Assembly (NCBI GenBank): GCA_914767715.1 | Contig: OU612073.1 | Coordinates: 4,466,001 to 4,530,000, forward strand | Reading direction: 5' to 3' | DNA: 64,000 nt | Origin: Membranipora membranacea | Lineage: Eukaryota; Bryozoa; Gymnolaemata; Cheilostomatida; Membraniporidae | Shown: positions 24,402 through 34,637 of the stretch, piece after piece | Layout: each line of letters starts with the position of its first letter | Numbering within the stretch: the stretch's first letter is position 1 | Notes under the pieces: model-generated | Told to the model about the DNA's origin: nothing | The model's database searches: none | What the model saw: the letters and a program-made list of their open reading frames with translations, nothing else | Program-made: the position numbers and the translations under genes

Positions 24402-24884
24402 AATGATTATTGTCAATATATATGGCAAAACTGAACTATTCTATGTCCTCACTCACGCATAGGGGAGCTCCTGCTCTACAAGATCTATCAATATTGTCCT
24501 TGTACATACAGTATACCCTATTCCTATCTTTGATTGTAAATGACGACAGCTCAAATTCAATATATTGGATGGTGGTGTGGTGTTTATATGTAATATTTAC
24601 ATTGTTATGTCAACTCAATATATTTCTATATATCCATACAAGTTCCAAAAGATTCAAAACTAAGTTTGTTCCATAGACTTAATAATATACCTAGATGGAG
24701 CACTAGTATTAAGGCTCTGAGACGCTTAATTGTGGGCGACGTAACGACATTGGAAGGTATAGAAGCAATGATGATATCATTGAGTTACTGTCTATAAGCC
24801 AGGTTTTTTGTTAATAACTTGATCAATTTTGATCGGACTTTGAGTTTGAAAATTACAATAGATTTAGCACCTTGTCATGATTTA

Positions 24885-25900
24885 TTTTATTTCTATCACT
24901 AACATGATATATGTGGTGAAAAAATTTATTAAATAATGATGCCCATATTAAAAATGATTACAGTATAACAAACATGGCTTAAAAATAAATGTAAAAAGTC
25001 TCTGTCTCTGTGGCTGGAAGTGATTTATTTAATCTATTACATTAGTTTATTTAGCTTGAGTGCTGCCTGGCGTAAAAAAAGAATCTCTGCCCCATATGCT
25101 TCTGTATTTTAAGGTTTGATACCGTCCTGATGGGCACTTTTCGAGAAAGTCATTTAGAAAATGTTTGTCGTCTTTGATACCCAATTTTACTGTCTCTCTT
25201 AAAAAAATGTCGGAGTTGCTTTTCATCTTTAGCATACAGGGATGTGTAAAGAATGGGCAGACAATCACTATGTTTCCATGGGTCGAATGACCATTCGCAT
25301 CCTATCCAATGGATTTTGTATTATGTAATCAAAACACAAAACAATAACAATAGGATCCGAACAAATTCGGTTTGTGAATGGGAACAACCTATTGTGTACG
25401 AAATTGAATAGCTTAATTGTTTCCATGTGCCGAATAAATGGCTAAAATCGCCTATCTGCCCATTTGTTCGGAGCATGGAAACATGGTGAATAAGTAAGAA
25501 GGGAGATAAAACTTTTAAATAACATCCTAGCCAGGGTGGTTGAACTCAGGTAAACAAAATTTCGAACAATACACATTCTTTGACTAGCTTTTGTTGCTCA
25601 GAGTTAATATGCTCTTCAAAACGAAGTTTGTTGTCTATCTGTACCCCTAGATATTTCACTAAAACTGATAGTTACATGATTCAACATCATAGCAGAAGTG
25701 TCTGGCTTTTAATAGTAAACACCATTTCTTCAGTCTTACTAGGGTTCAACAAAAGGTCTAAGGAATTACATTGATTGATTCTATTTACTTCAGAAAAATA
25801 ATTACTCAAATCAGACTCATCAGAAATACATCCTATTACACAAGTGTTCTCTGCGTATTTTAAAATAGTGACATTACTAATTTGAGATCTAATTCCATCA
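24885..25900 (-). pseudogene. Rex1/CR1-like LINE fragment (reverse transcriptase C-terminal part)
   Basis: Minus strand, 5'-truncated. Reading right to left: the decayed catalytic region near 25870 (YAEN instead of YADD), SDESDLSNYF, LLLNPSKTEEMVF (about 25765-25725), YLGVQIDNKLRFEEH (about 25655-25610), and near the 3' end CPSGRYQTLKYRS, then RDSFFTPGS (25135-25060), the 'LPSGRRY...SFFP' tail typical of Rex1-type elements. The remaining 24885-25046 is AT-rich 3' sequence. Stops, frameshifts and an internal MITE (25266-25488) show it is dead. Confidence 0.8.
25266..25488. mobile_element. Small MITE with CACTATGTTTCCATG inverted termini
   Basis: 223 bp. Left terminus CACTATGTTTCCATG, right terminus CATGGAAACATGGTG (one mismatch in 15). 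Inner sub-terminal inverted similarity continues (GGGTCGAATG; TTGTTCGGAGC). Flanked by AAT on both sides, a possible 3-bp target duplication as in PIF/Harbinger-type elements, but three bases are weak evidence. It interrupts the LINE fragment between its YLGV block and its C-terminal tail. Confidence 0.8.
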
Positions 25901-26176
25901 GTGTAAACCGTTTGATACTGATTTTAAGCAAAAGAAATTTTTTGAAGAAAAAATAACATCAAGTTTATGACAAAATTCTGCTGATTGTAAAGCAATCTTC
26001 AAACTCGAAATCCGATCAGAATTGATGGAGTTGTGAACAAAAGACCTGGATTGTGGGCAGACAATCAAATATAGCATCATTGCTTCTACACCTTCAAATT
26101 TTGTTACGTTGGCCACAATTAAGTGCCTCACTTCAGCTGTATATATGGTGTCCTGTCTAAGTTTATTGGTTTGTTC

Positions 26177-27084
26177 TTAAACACTTATGGAAATACTGGG
26201 TCATATTTAGTCTGAGCCCCCCAGACTTTTGCCCCCTCCCCCCCCCGACGGCCCCTGGCCTGGATTGGTCTAATTTAGAGGTTTTGTATAATTTTTTTGT
26301 TGACTTTGATATACTCGTTGTGATAGGTAATGCTGTCTGCCGAGTTAAACAATGCATCAAGTTGATGCCTAAGAAGGATATTCCCAGCTAAAAGTACCAC
26401 CCATAGACTACGTACCATTGTAAAAGTACCACCCATATACTACGTACCATTGTAAAAGTGCCACCTTCACCAACTACCAGCTGTAATCTAGTTTGCTATC
26501 CTGCTATACAGGCTATGTGTGAGCGAAGTCTGAGCGGTGAAGGGGGCACCTCAATAATTTTATTGGCATATTCAGAAGGGCTGTCAGTCTTATTCAAAGG
26601 CCCATCATGAATAAAACTGCAAGCCGGCAGATCTTGAGGCTAGCAAGCATGCTCACCCCTTGGAAAATTGTACTTATACATCTCATCTTACTGTTCATCA
26701 CAGGTTTGTTCGCGTAAGTCAACTTTTTTGTGGACTACTGCAGCTATATGTATCAACAACATACTATGTTTCTGGTCGCTAGGGCGTGGATGATTTCATC
26801 ACAATCATTTTCTACAGAGATCATTTTACCGACGTATACCATGTATGCGGGTTCATACTGGAGTGCTACCACTAGCATTTGAGTACCGATAAACCAAACT
26901 AAACGAACATAACAAAAAGTTATGTCAATGTCATGTCAATTATTTCTGCACAATTAGTCAACGGGCTGCAACTTCATCATTTGATTCAGGTATTTATTTG
27001 TAAAACAAATCATAACATTCCAGTAACAGGTCATCATTTTTGAATAAAAATAATTTGAGTAAAAATTTTTTGGCGAAGAATAGG
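26177..27084. other. Intergenic, no gene seen
   Basis: Contains a C-rich stretch (about 26218-26250) and a short tandem repeat (26389-26465). I looked here for a 5' LTR matching the gypsy 3' LTR at 35860 and found none. Confidence 0.5.
26389..26465 (+). repeat. 32-bp tandem repeat, about 2.4 copies
   Basis: TAAAAGTACCACCCATAGAC plus TACGTACCATTG, repeated at 26421 with one change and begun a third time at 26453. Confidence 0.9.
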
Positions 27085-27225
27085 ACGCCGACATTTTGGT
27101 GAATACCGATTCACCCCAGCTGTGACAAATTAATTCTCAGTGATTGTAAGTCACTGGCTTCAAGATTGGCCTCCAAACGCAACTGTTGACCTCCAGATCG
27201 TGGGGATGATCGGCCTTCAAAACAG
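27085..27225 (+). repeat. DIRS left inverted terminal repeat
   Basis: ATTCACCCCAGCTGTGAC at 27109, then TCCAAACGCAAC and CTCCAGATCGTGGGGATGAT. It is matched in reverse complement at 31668-31780; weaker similarity extends outward to about 27085. Confidence 0.85.
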
Positions 27226-27450
27226 GATAAGCGTTGGTCTCCAAATCGTTCAATAAGGGTCTTTCACTCCACATGGTGTCCCAATGACACTCTTTCCACA
27301 CTATCTAAACTATACAAAACAAAATGTGAGTACAGAAGTCAGTACAAGAGATTTTAATAAAACTTGGTTTTTCCTTTAAAAACAAAGTTCTTCTCCCCTT
27401 GTTTTTGTTCCAGTTTGGTTCGCAATTTTACATGCACATATTTGTTACAG

Positions 27451-27895
27451 GCACTGATAATTGGTTGGTCCCATTTGCATGAAATTGCCAAATCTAACGC
27501 AACGACCCAGCATATAGAGAACCTCATGGGTATCTTTGTTGATTTAGAGGAGGAGCTAAGATAAGTTTCACTCCACAGCCTTACTATGACATTATTGTGA
27601 TAGCTATAGGGTCAAATGACCTGATGCAGATGGACCCTCAGGAACTTTTTAATAGACTGAATTTTCATGCGGATTATATCTAAAAAATCATTGATGCAGA
27701 GCGGTGGTGATCATGGGGTTGTGGCCTCGAGCCAATTCAGAATTTAATCTGAAAATGAGGGCTTTTAACTCTCTATAATCTATTTGTAGAGATGTTTTTT
27801 CTGGAAATACTCAAAGAGACTACGTGTGAAAATCCTTCCTGATAAAACCTACCTTCACAAAAAATCCTATGACCGGATGTTCAAGTATATGTGTT
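27451..27895 (+). pseudogene. SGNH/GDSL-type hydrolase remnant inside the DIRS element
   Basis: Four family blocks in order but in different frames: ALIIGWSHLHEIA (27451, the block I region), YDIIVIAIGSNDL (27585, block III with the G-x-N-D signature), VVIMGLWPRANSEFN (about 27706), and a C-terminal LHKKSYDRMFKYMC (about 27853), where the Asp/His block V should be. SGNH hydrolase domains are known in some YR retrotransposons of the Ngaro group; their role there is unknown, perhaps lipid or ester cleavage. Here the Ser-bearing motif reads WSH, and the frames are broken by at least two indels plus stops. It lies upstream of gag. Confidence 0.65.
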
Positions 27896-28254
27896 CCCCT
27901 ACTTTATATGTCCATAAGTACTTCCTGCAATAAATATTGAAAAGGTACTCTTCGCCATTTCAATAGGAATATCTGGTAAATAATGAACTTTTGTGGATTA
28001 CCTTGACAAGTTTTAAAACACAATTTATCTATTGTAGACCAGTTATTCTGTTACCGGCGGCAGCCAGCGAAGGACCCGATCAGGCGGCCCGGCTGAGTTA
28101 CTTGAACTTCAACCCCCAGTAAGGAGAAGGTGCAGCAAGCGTTCAGTGAACAGGCAGCAATGCCGGCAGGGGAGGAAGCGGCGAGCTTCTACAGTGAAAG
28201 CCCATAGCCAGCAGCGGCAGTACAACAGGTAATCCGCAGTTTGCCTATTCACCT

Positions 28255-28720
28255 CACCAGCCATCAGTGAGCCATGTACCGGAAAAAGTGGTATCCCAGA
28301 TAAAGGAAGGAAAGCTGGTTGACCTTAGAAAGTTATTGAGAAAAGATGCAACCGATTTTGGAGTTGATGAAGGTACACCACTTACCTTCAAGGACGGTAA
28401 ATTCCATTAAGCAGGATAACCAAGGATATAAAATTTTTCTATACATGGATAGATGCATTTGTTGTTTTTGTGGCCATAAAAGGCCGTCTTTTCCCTAATG
28501 GGATGATGGCTAAGTTAAGACACATTGAGACTGTTAAGCAGGTTTATAATGAGGGAAATGATGGTTTTATGTAGGACCACAAATTCAGGGCATGGAAAGC
28601 GGATTTTCCCACGTTGGCCTAGGGGGACTAGAAGGCTGAGTTTGTTCGTCCCACCTATGCAAAACCAACTAGCCAAGCCCAAGCCCTAGTACAGAAGACC
28701 GGTAAAAAGGTCGCAGTAAC
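28255..28720 (+). pseudogene. DIRS/Ngaro-type gag remnant
   Basis: From about 28276 the sequence reads VPEKVVSQIKEGKLVDLRKL, close to the 'VPxxLxxxIxxGxxVDLxxLL' opening common in DIRS and Ngaro gag-like proteins, then WIDAFVVFVAIKGRLFPNGM (about 28450) and YDHKFRAWKADFPTLA-type text near 28575. Stop codons and frameshifts at about 28410, 28573 and 28621. The preceding 27896-28254 is GC-rich around 28050-28230 and may be the start of the same ORF (Gln/Arg-rich) but is too damaged to call. Function: presumed nucleocapsid or RNA binding. Confidence 0.65.
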
Positions 28721-29159
28721 ATGTATTGTAATTTTTTTGAATTATGGAACTTGCTCTTGGAAGCTATGCAAGTTCAGTCTCACCCGTTAATAGATGTGGT
28801 GACAAAAACCATGGCGTTTCCAAGTGTACAATTAGAAGGATCAGCTAAACACTTGTACAGCTTGGTAGTTATATATATGACATTTGCTGATATGGCTGAA
28901 CCTTATTAGTAGCACAATAGCATTCAGACAATTTTTGGATATCTGTATAGCTTTAATTGTATGACTGTGTGCTACTCTTGTGACCTCTTTAAAATTGTTT
29001 TTGTTTGGATATGTTCTTGACATAAGGACGACAAATAAAATATGGTGAACTGTCCTATTCTTCGCCAAATCACCATATAAAAATTTTAATAATTGCCTCT
29101 TGGGGATAGAGAATAACATGAGTTTTCTTTTTATTTCAGCAGATTTTATTAACAATTTA

Positions 29160-30775
29160 ATCAAGATGGCTGATGCTAGAACAGTAACGCCTGTTCGCCA
29201 CAATAAGTTATTGAACTGCCTTGAAGGACACCCTAATCGCTCATACTTAAAACTGAGGGGTTCAAGAACGGTTTCTCACTCGGCATTGACAGACTTTGGG
29301 TTCCAAAGAAGACGGCGTCCTATTTTTCGCCAAGTAAATCCATAGTGCCTGTCACACGTCATGCATATGACATCCCGTTTGTTGATAAGAATAACATTGA
29401 ACTTAGTTCCAAAAGAGTTTTAGGCCCCTTCAATACACTACTGTCAGAGGTAGTGGTGTCACCTGTATATATTGTTCCAAAAAACTCACCAGGGAAGTTT
29501 AGATTAATACATAATCTCAGTAGTCCGAAAACAGATTCTGTAAACAATCACATTAACCCCAACATGTGCTCAGTAAAATATTGTAGTGTCCTGGACATGG
29601 CAAGTTTCTTAACAACAAACTCGGGTACTACATGGCACATGGCTAAAATCGATCTGAAGGACGCCTACCGGAGCTTACCTGTACACAGAGAGGAATGGCG
29701 TTTTCTTGGCATGCGATACAAAGTTAAGTATTGGATTGACACCACCATGCCAATGGGCTGCAGATCATCTGCTTTTATATTCTCCAAAGTAACGGAATGT
29801 TTATGCTGGATCTTTAGACAGCAGCACAGTGATTCCAGAATCTTTGGCTATTTAGATGATTTCTTGATTCGATTCTATTGCCCGATGCTCAGAAATGTAG
29901 GATTGCCCTCAATGAATTCATACAAACTCTCCAGGCATTAGGCTTTCCCCTCAGCCATGAGAAGATGGTGCAACCTACCACTATAGTGGATTTCTTGGGC
30001 ATCAACATCAATGCTGTCAATTTATCGTTCAAAGTAACTAGTGAAAAAAGGATTAAATACTCAGCTGAGATCGAATAATTCCTTCGACGTAAAACACAAC
30101 ACCTTCCAGAAACTCATTGGGAAGTTGACATTTTTATGTGTGACTTTTCTGGCAGGTAGATGCTTATTGGCAAGCCTACATGAGCAGTTGAGGGGTGTAC
30201 TATCATCAGAGGGCTGGCATCGGAGAAGAGTGAACAGGGACATTAGAGAGGACCTTATGCTATGGCAGGCATTTCTCAGTAACACTGATGGGAAGTCTTT
30301 CAAGCTCATTTCCATGACTCAGGCCTGTATTCCCACTGGAAACAGACTCCTCTGGATCGATTGGCTATGGAGCCGCACTGGGGAGTGAATGGTTTGATGG
30401 TACTATGGATGACGCCTGGTGGACCTCTCAGAACATAGTGCTATTGGAGCTGTACCCTATCGTCGCAGCCCTACACATCTTAAGACGCCAGATAAGTGAT
30501 AGTTGCTTACTGATAAAAACTGACAATATGGCTTTAGTGTCCATTCTGACTAAGTTCTACTCACTGGACAAGTTGATATACCAACTCTCAAAACTGTGCA
30601 TTTCAATCCTCATGACTCACAATATAGTAGTCAGGATGGAATACATCGGTAGTGAGGATAACATAAACCCAGATAGACTCTCACGTGGACAAGACTGCTC
30701 AGCTTGGCTTAACGCCAAAAAAAGCCGCTGCGTGCCAGACACTAATGTCCAAAACATATCAAAGGAGAGTTGACT
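29160..30775 (+). pseudogene. DIRS reverse transcriptase and RNase H, broken
   Basis: The RT opens near 29170, with a frameshift around 29250 restoring GFKNGFSLGI (known as GFRxGFxLG in these elements). It continues through KFRLIHNLSSPKTDSVNNHI (29500), KIDLKDAYRSLPVHREEW, MPMGCRSSAFIFSKVTE and the catalytic FGYLDDFLI (about 29845-29871). A frameshift near 29872 leads to the RT connection (FLGININAVNLSF). The thumb-to-RNase H stretch from 30040 includes FQKLIGKLTFLCVTFLAGRC; RNase H reads DSSGSIGYGAALGSEW (about 30345-30390), ELYPIVAALHIL, TDNMALV and DRLSRGQ. At least four frameshifts and stops. It copies element RNA into DNA in live relatives; this copy cannot. Confidence 0.88.
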
Positions 30776-30893
30776 AGGTATTACTCTGAATAATATTGGA
30801 CTATTAAGTAATAAATCATGATTGAAGAGAATTATTTCTTTTGTTGGTGTATTAACCAAGTCAAAAATATAATGCATACCTGGTTTTTCGCAG

Positions 30894-31640
30894 AAATTCG
30901 AGCCCTACAACAGGAGATGATTATGGCTTCCATTAGTGACAGCACTAGACGAGCCTACAACAGAGTGCTGTGCCGACTAGAGGAGTTCTGTGGCAGACAC
31001 AATTTCAAAGATAAGTTTAGTTCGCGTACTATTGAACTATTTGTAATACAGCAGAGAAACTCTGGCCTGGGAGATAAGGCCGTAAGATCTAGCCTCTCCG
31101 CCATTCGTTTTTATTGCAAAGCAAACTTGGCCATAAACTTTGACTCACCGAGGTTACAGTTAATACTCCGAGGAGTGTCTATAACCCAGACTTCTAAGGC
31201 CAGGCCGAACATGGCATTCAGTCTGTCACTTTTGACAAAAATTTTTAAACATTCCGGCATCCCTGTATCAGTGAAAGTCTACGCTTTTAATGAAAAGGCC
31301 ATCTGCCCCGTTCAAAATTTGAAGAGTTACCTAAAAACCATGCATTGAATTCAGAGGACCTGTTTTTTGATTTGTCTGCCTCCACCTCCACCAAATTATC
31401 TACGTCGGTGCCTTTTGCATTGTGGAGCCACTGAGCATTTTATGCCCCATGGTTTTCGACGTGGTGGTGCTAGTTTCTATTCCTCGATTGGCATGGCTGA
31501 CGCCAAAGGAAGACTTCAACTGCTCTTTTACATTATGTGAAGCCAAATGTAAACTAATACAGATATTGGGGGAAAAATCAACGGCAATTTCTTGTATTTG
31601 CAAAACAATTAACAGCCTTAAGATTTTATGGCGAAATTTT
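30894..31640 (+). pseudogene. DIRS tyrosine recombinase (integrase) remnant
   Basis: The N-terminal core-binding domain is intact in frame from 30894: SDSTRRAYNRVLCRLEEFC, TIELFVIQQRNSGLGDKAVR, SSLSAIRFYCKAN, LQLILRGVS. The catalytic domain is damaged: the first Arg box region (about 31280-31420) is shortened, while the second box is present in another frame as HFMPHGFRRGGASFYSSIGM (31434-31493), containing the H-x-x-R pair. The catalytic Tyr cannot be placed. In live elements this enzyme recombines a circular cDNA into the genome without target duplication. Confidence 0.82.
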
Positions 31641-31667
31641 TCCCCTCTCTGGCCCTTGTATAACGGA

Positions 31668-31797
31668 TTATAGACTGATCATCCTCACGATCTGGAGATA
31701 TCTGTTTGTGTTTGGAGACTAATTTTGGAGCGTGTGACTAACCATCACCCAAAAATCAAACAGTCACAGCTGGGGTGAATTGGCATTCACGAACCCG
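31668..31797 (-). repeat. DIRS right inverted terminal repeat
   Basis: CACAGCTGGGGTGAAT ends at 31780; its complement and the 100 bp before it (ATCATCCTCACGATCTGGAG, TGTTTGGAGACTAATTTTGG) match the left repeat at about 78 percent by eye. Faint similarity runs on to 31797, overlapping the first bases of the gypsy gag frame. Confidence 0.85.
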
Positions 31798-32595
31798 TCA
31801 GCGTGAAGGAGTTAGGTCCAGGAGAAAGGCAGAAGATAGCCAATTAGAGAAGTTTGAAATAGAGCAGAGAAAAGCGGCATTACTGTTAGATAGCATGGGG
31901 GAGTGCGGTATGAACATTTTTGAGACATGGGAAAGTGATGTGGATGCCATGCAATATGAGCAACTGAAACTGGCGTTTGACAACCATTTTGCAAGCAGAG
32001 AAAACATAGTCGCGACCAGACACAGGTTCTTGTGTATGGAGCGGAGGAGAGATGAGAGATTAGACAAGTATATAGAAAGGGTAGAAAGGAATGGCAGTAC
32101 ATGCAGATGGGGCGGATTGGAAGAAGAGATGAACACCCTCATTGTTATCAAAGGAATGCATGTTGATAAGATAAGAGGTGAGCTGCTGTTGAAAAAGGAG
32201 TCAACTTTAGTCAAGGTGAAAAACATGTGCAGTAGATAATATCAGCCCAGGCTGCGGCAAAAATTATCAAGTCAGGAGAATCTAAGCCTGTTTCAGAAGT
32301 TGACCTAGTTGAAGTTAGTCAGGAAAACTCAACAGTTGGTAAAGAGCAAGCATAACTTACTTGCTCCAACCCTGTCTATATATTATAATTATAGACAGGG
32401 TTGGAGCAAGTAATTTTAGTTCAGGATTCAGAGATCGCGGTGGGAGCAGAGGCCGAGGTTGTTGGACATGTGGACGCTACGGGGGTCATGATTACAGATC
32501 GTGTACGGAGAAGGTGAGGAATGAGAAAGGAGAAAAGAGTGGTCAAAGGGAGGCCCCAAAATGTTACGTGTGGAGAGCCTTCGCACATAGCTAAA
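31798..32595 (+). pseudogene. Gypsy gag with two zinc knuckles, broken
   Basis: The open stretch to 32239 has a gag-capsid look: KAALLLDSMGECGMNIFETW, AFDNHFASRENIVATRHRFL, RRRDERLDKYIERVER. The frame shifts at about 32230 and continues to 32355. A perfect inverted repeat (32357-32413) then interrupts it. After that comes RGCWTCGRYGGHDYRSC, a CCHC-type knuckle with one extra residue before the His, and a second CCHC knuckle at 32560-32605, split by a single-base frameshift within its Cys-x-x-Cys. Gag packages element RNA in live relatives. The first codons lie at the DIRS border, so the N-terminus may be lost. Confidence 0.75.
32357..32413. repeat. Perfect 24-bp inverted repeat inside gag
   Basis: TTACTTGCTCCAACCCTGTC (then TATA) at 32357-32380 is the exact complement of 32390-32413, with a 9-nt spacer. 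It lies at the point where the gag frame is lost. Confidence 0.9.
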
Positions 32596-32689
32596 TTCTG
32601 TCCAAACAAGTTTGCAGGCAGAGAAACCGGAAAAGGAAAGATAAATGCTGTAGCTGGATACTCCAGCAATGAATCGTTATGACTAGAGG

Positions 32690-33722
32690 GAAGGAAGAAA
32701 GACAATGAATTTGAAATCAAGCTGAGATCTTCTAAGAAGATTGTTAAATCTAGTGTGGATACTGGAGCGGATGTGACAGTTATTAACAGGGGGACGGCGC
32801 AGAGGCTAGGATTATATATGCGCCCGACTAGATGTGATTTTAGAGGAGCAGATTGGAGTAAATTACAGATTCACTTCAGGGCTTACCTTCCCCTTATCTC
32901 TTCATGGGGTCAAGAAGTAAGAGGTAAAGCATACATCCTAGAAGGGGCGCGTAACAATTTACTAGGAAAGCCAGAGATTTGTGAGTTCAAACTGGTGAAG
33001 ACAATAAGGAGCATTAGCGAGGAGGTAGAGTTGAAGCATCCTAAGTTATTCGGTAAATTGGGAGTATTACCTGATGTGTTCAAGATAAAGATCAAGGAGG
33101 GCGCAAATCCATTGTGCTTGAACTTCCCACAAAGGTTACCTATAGGATTGAGAAAGGCCACAAAGGATAAGTTAGAAAGGATGAAGGAGTTGGGTGTTAT
33201 AGAGAAGTTTGAGAAGCCCACTTCTTGGTGTTCTGGCATGGTGGTAGCCCCTAAGTCTAATGGAATGGTCAGAATATGCGTTGATCTGACCCAACTGAAT
33301 AAGAGTGTGATGAGGGAGACATATCCATTACCCCATCTGGAAGACACCCTTGCATTGTTAGAAGGCAGTCGATACTTTAGCAAGATGGATGCAAACTCAG
33401 GATTCTGGCAGATTGATTTGGCGGAGGAGTCAAGAGAGTATACCACTTTTATAACACCTTTTGGTTGTTATCAATTCCTGAAAATGCCGTTTGGAATTTC
33501 GGCTGCACCGGAATTTTTCCAAAGGCAAATGAACAAAATATTAGAGGGACTAACCGGAGTGGTGTGTATGATGGACGATATCTTGGTTGTTGGAAAGAGC
33601 AAGGAAGAGCATGATACAAGATTAGCGGAAGTTTTGAAGAAATTCGAAGAAGTGGGGATGACATTAAACAAACAGATTAGTGTGTATTCGGAGTTCAGGA
33701 AGTTAAATTTCTGGGGCACATA
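32690..33722 (+). pseudogene. Gypsy pol: protease and reverse transcriptase
   Basis: The frame is continuous from about 32755. Aspartic protease active site SVDTGADVTVI (32755), later ARNNLLGKPE. The RT starts near 33090 with NPLCLNFPQRLPIGLRK, then MVRICVDLTQLNKSV, YPLPHLEDTLALLEGSRYFS, KMDANSGFWQI, TTFITPFGCYQFLKMPFGIS and the catalytic VVCMMDDILVVG (about 33556-33591). The box reads MMDD, where most relatives have YxDD. The frame breaks at about 33680-33715, and the text resumes in another frame. The stop at 32682 before the protease suggests a frameshift or decay between gag and pol. Confidence 0.9.
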
Positions 33723-34637
33723 CTGACTAAGAAAGGTATAGGAGTAGATCCGGAGAAGGAAAGGGCCATCCGCGAGATGCCGGCACCGACTGATAGGAAG
33801 GGGTTACTGAGATTTTTAGCCATGGTGAACTACTTGGGTAGATTGAGCCCTCTCATATCAGAAGTGGAGGTGCCTCTGAGAGAATTAGACGGGAAATAGA
33901 ATGATTGGATATGGCTAGAGATACATCAGAGGAGTTTTGATAAGGTTAAGGAGCTGATTACATTTTCTTCGCTGTTGGCTTTGTTTGACTATAATAAAGG
34001 TCACAGACTAACGGCTTACTCCAGTTTTCATTCTCTGGGGGCTGCTCTGTTGCAGGATCAGGGAGATGGAGAATGGCTCACAGATGCTGAAAAGAGATAT
34101 GGTCAAATTGAGAAGGAGGCCCTGGCGATCACAAGGGCATGTGAAAAATTTGACTTTTATCAAGTTGGAAGACATTTTGAGTTAGAGACAGACCACAAGC
34201 CATTGATTCCTTGGCTTGGGTCTAAAGATTTGTCAGAACTGCTACTTAGGAGTCAACGATTTAAGATGAGACTTATGAGATTTGACTATAAAATATTCCA
34301 TACGCCTGGGAGTAAAATGTTTATTGCTGATTTACTTTCAAGGCCACCGACTGAACAAGAAGTAGCTAAGATAGCAAGGGTGGAAATGCACATTAGGACA
34401 ATGATATCTGCGGAAGGAGATGCGTTGGTGGAAGAGATAAAGAGACATGCTGAAGTAGATGAAGATTATCAGGTGATTTTGAAGGCTATGAAAGAGGGGT
34501 GGCCGAAAACAGTAAAGGGAAAGCTGAAGAAGGTGAAGGGCAACATGGATCTTCTGAGTGAGAAAGACGGCCTGATTGCGATGAACTCCAGACTGTGCAT
34601 TCCTACTGCAATGCGAGAGGACATGCTGCTGCGCTAA
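33700..34637 (+). pseudogene. Gypsy pol: RT connection and RNase H
   Basis: Continues the RT thumb in a new frame (REVKFLGH near 33697, GLLRFLAMVNYLGRLSPLIS near 33810), with an in-frame TAG at about 33898. RNase H follows from 33960: SLLALFDYNKGHRLTAYSSF (the catalytic Asp position reads Ser, SSF instead of the usual DAS), LGAALLQDQGDGEW, YGQIEKEALAI, FELETDHKPLIP, FDYKIFHTPGSKMFIADLLS. A spacer then leads to LCIPTAMREDML, the usual entry into integrase, where it stops at 34635. Dead copy. Confidence 0.88.

Larger units (their letters stand above)
24672..26168. mobile_element. TIR element, CATAGACTTAAT family, copy C, split by a LINE
   Basis: The left part (24672-24884) begins CATAGACTTAATAATATACC and is flanked by GTTTGTTC (24664-24671). 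The right part (25901-26168) ends GTGTCCTGTCTAAGTTTATT plus G and is followed by the same octamer GTTTGTTC (26169-26176). The matching 8-bp duplication proves the two halves are one insertion of about 480 bp, the size of copy A, later interrupted by about 1 kb of LINE sequence. Confidence 0.9.
27085..31797 (+). mobile_element. Decayed DIRS-order tyrosine-recombinase retrotransposon
   Basis: About 4.7 kb. Inverted terminal repeats of at least 110 bp bound it, the DIRS hallmark (LTR elements have direct repeats). In order inside: SGNH-hydrolase remnant, gag-like remnant, reverse transcriptase, RNase H, tyrosine recombinase (YR). No DDE integrase and no flanking target duplication, as expected for YR elements, which integrate by recombination. 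All frames are broken. No methyltransferase domain was seen. Ngaro-type elements, which share a similar gag and hydrolase, normally have split direct repeats, so the inverted repeats argue for DIRS1-like structure with Ngaro-like genes. Confidence 0.85.

Noticed and set aside
26177-27084. 5' LTR of the gypsy element
   Set aside because: No stretch resembles the 3' LTR (TGTAGTGCAAG...).
31798-32226. 142-residue minus-strand open frame
   Set aside because: Shadow of the gag reading frame on the opposite strand.
32910-33446. 178-residue minus-strand open frame
   Set aside because: Shadow of the gypsy protease/RT frame.
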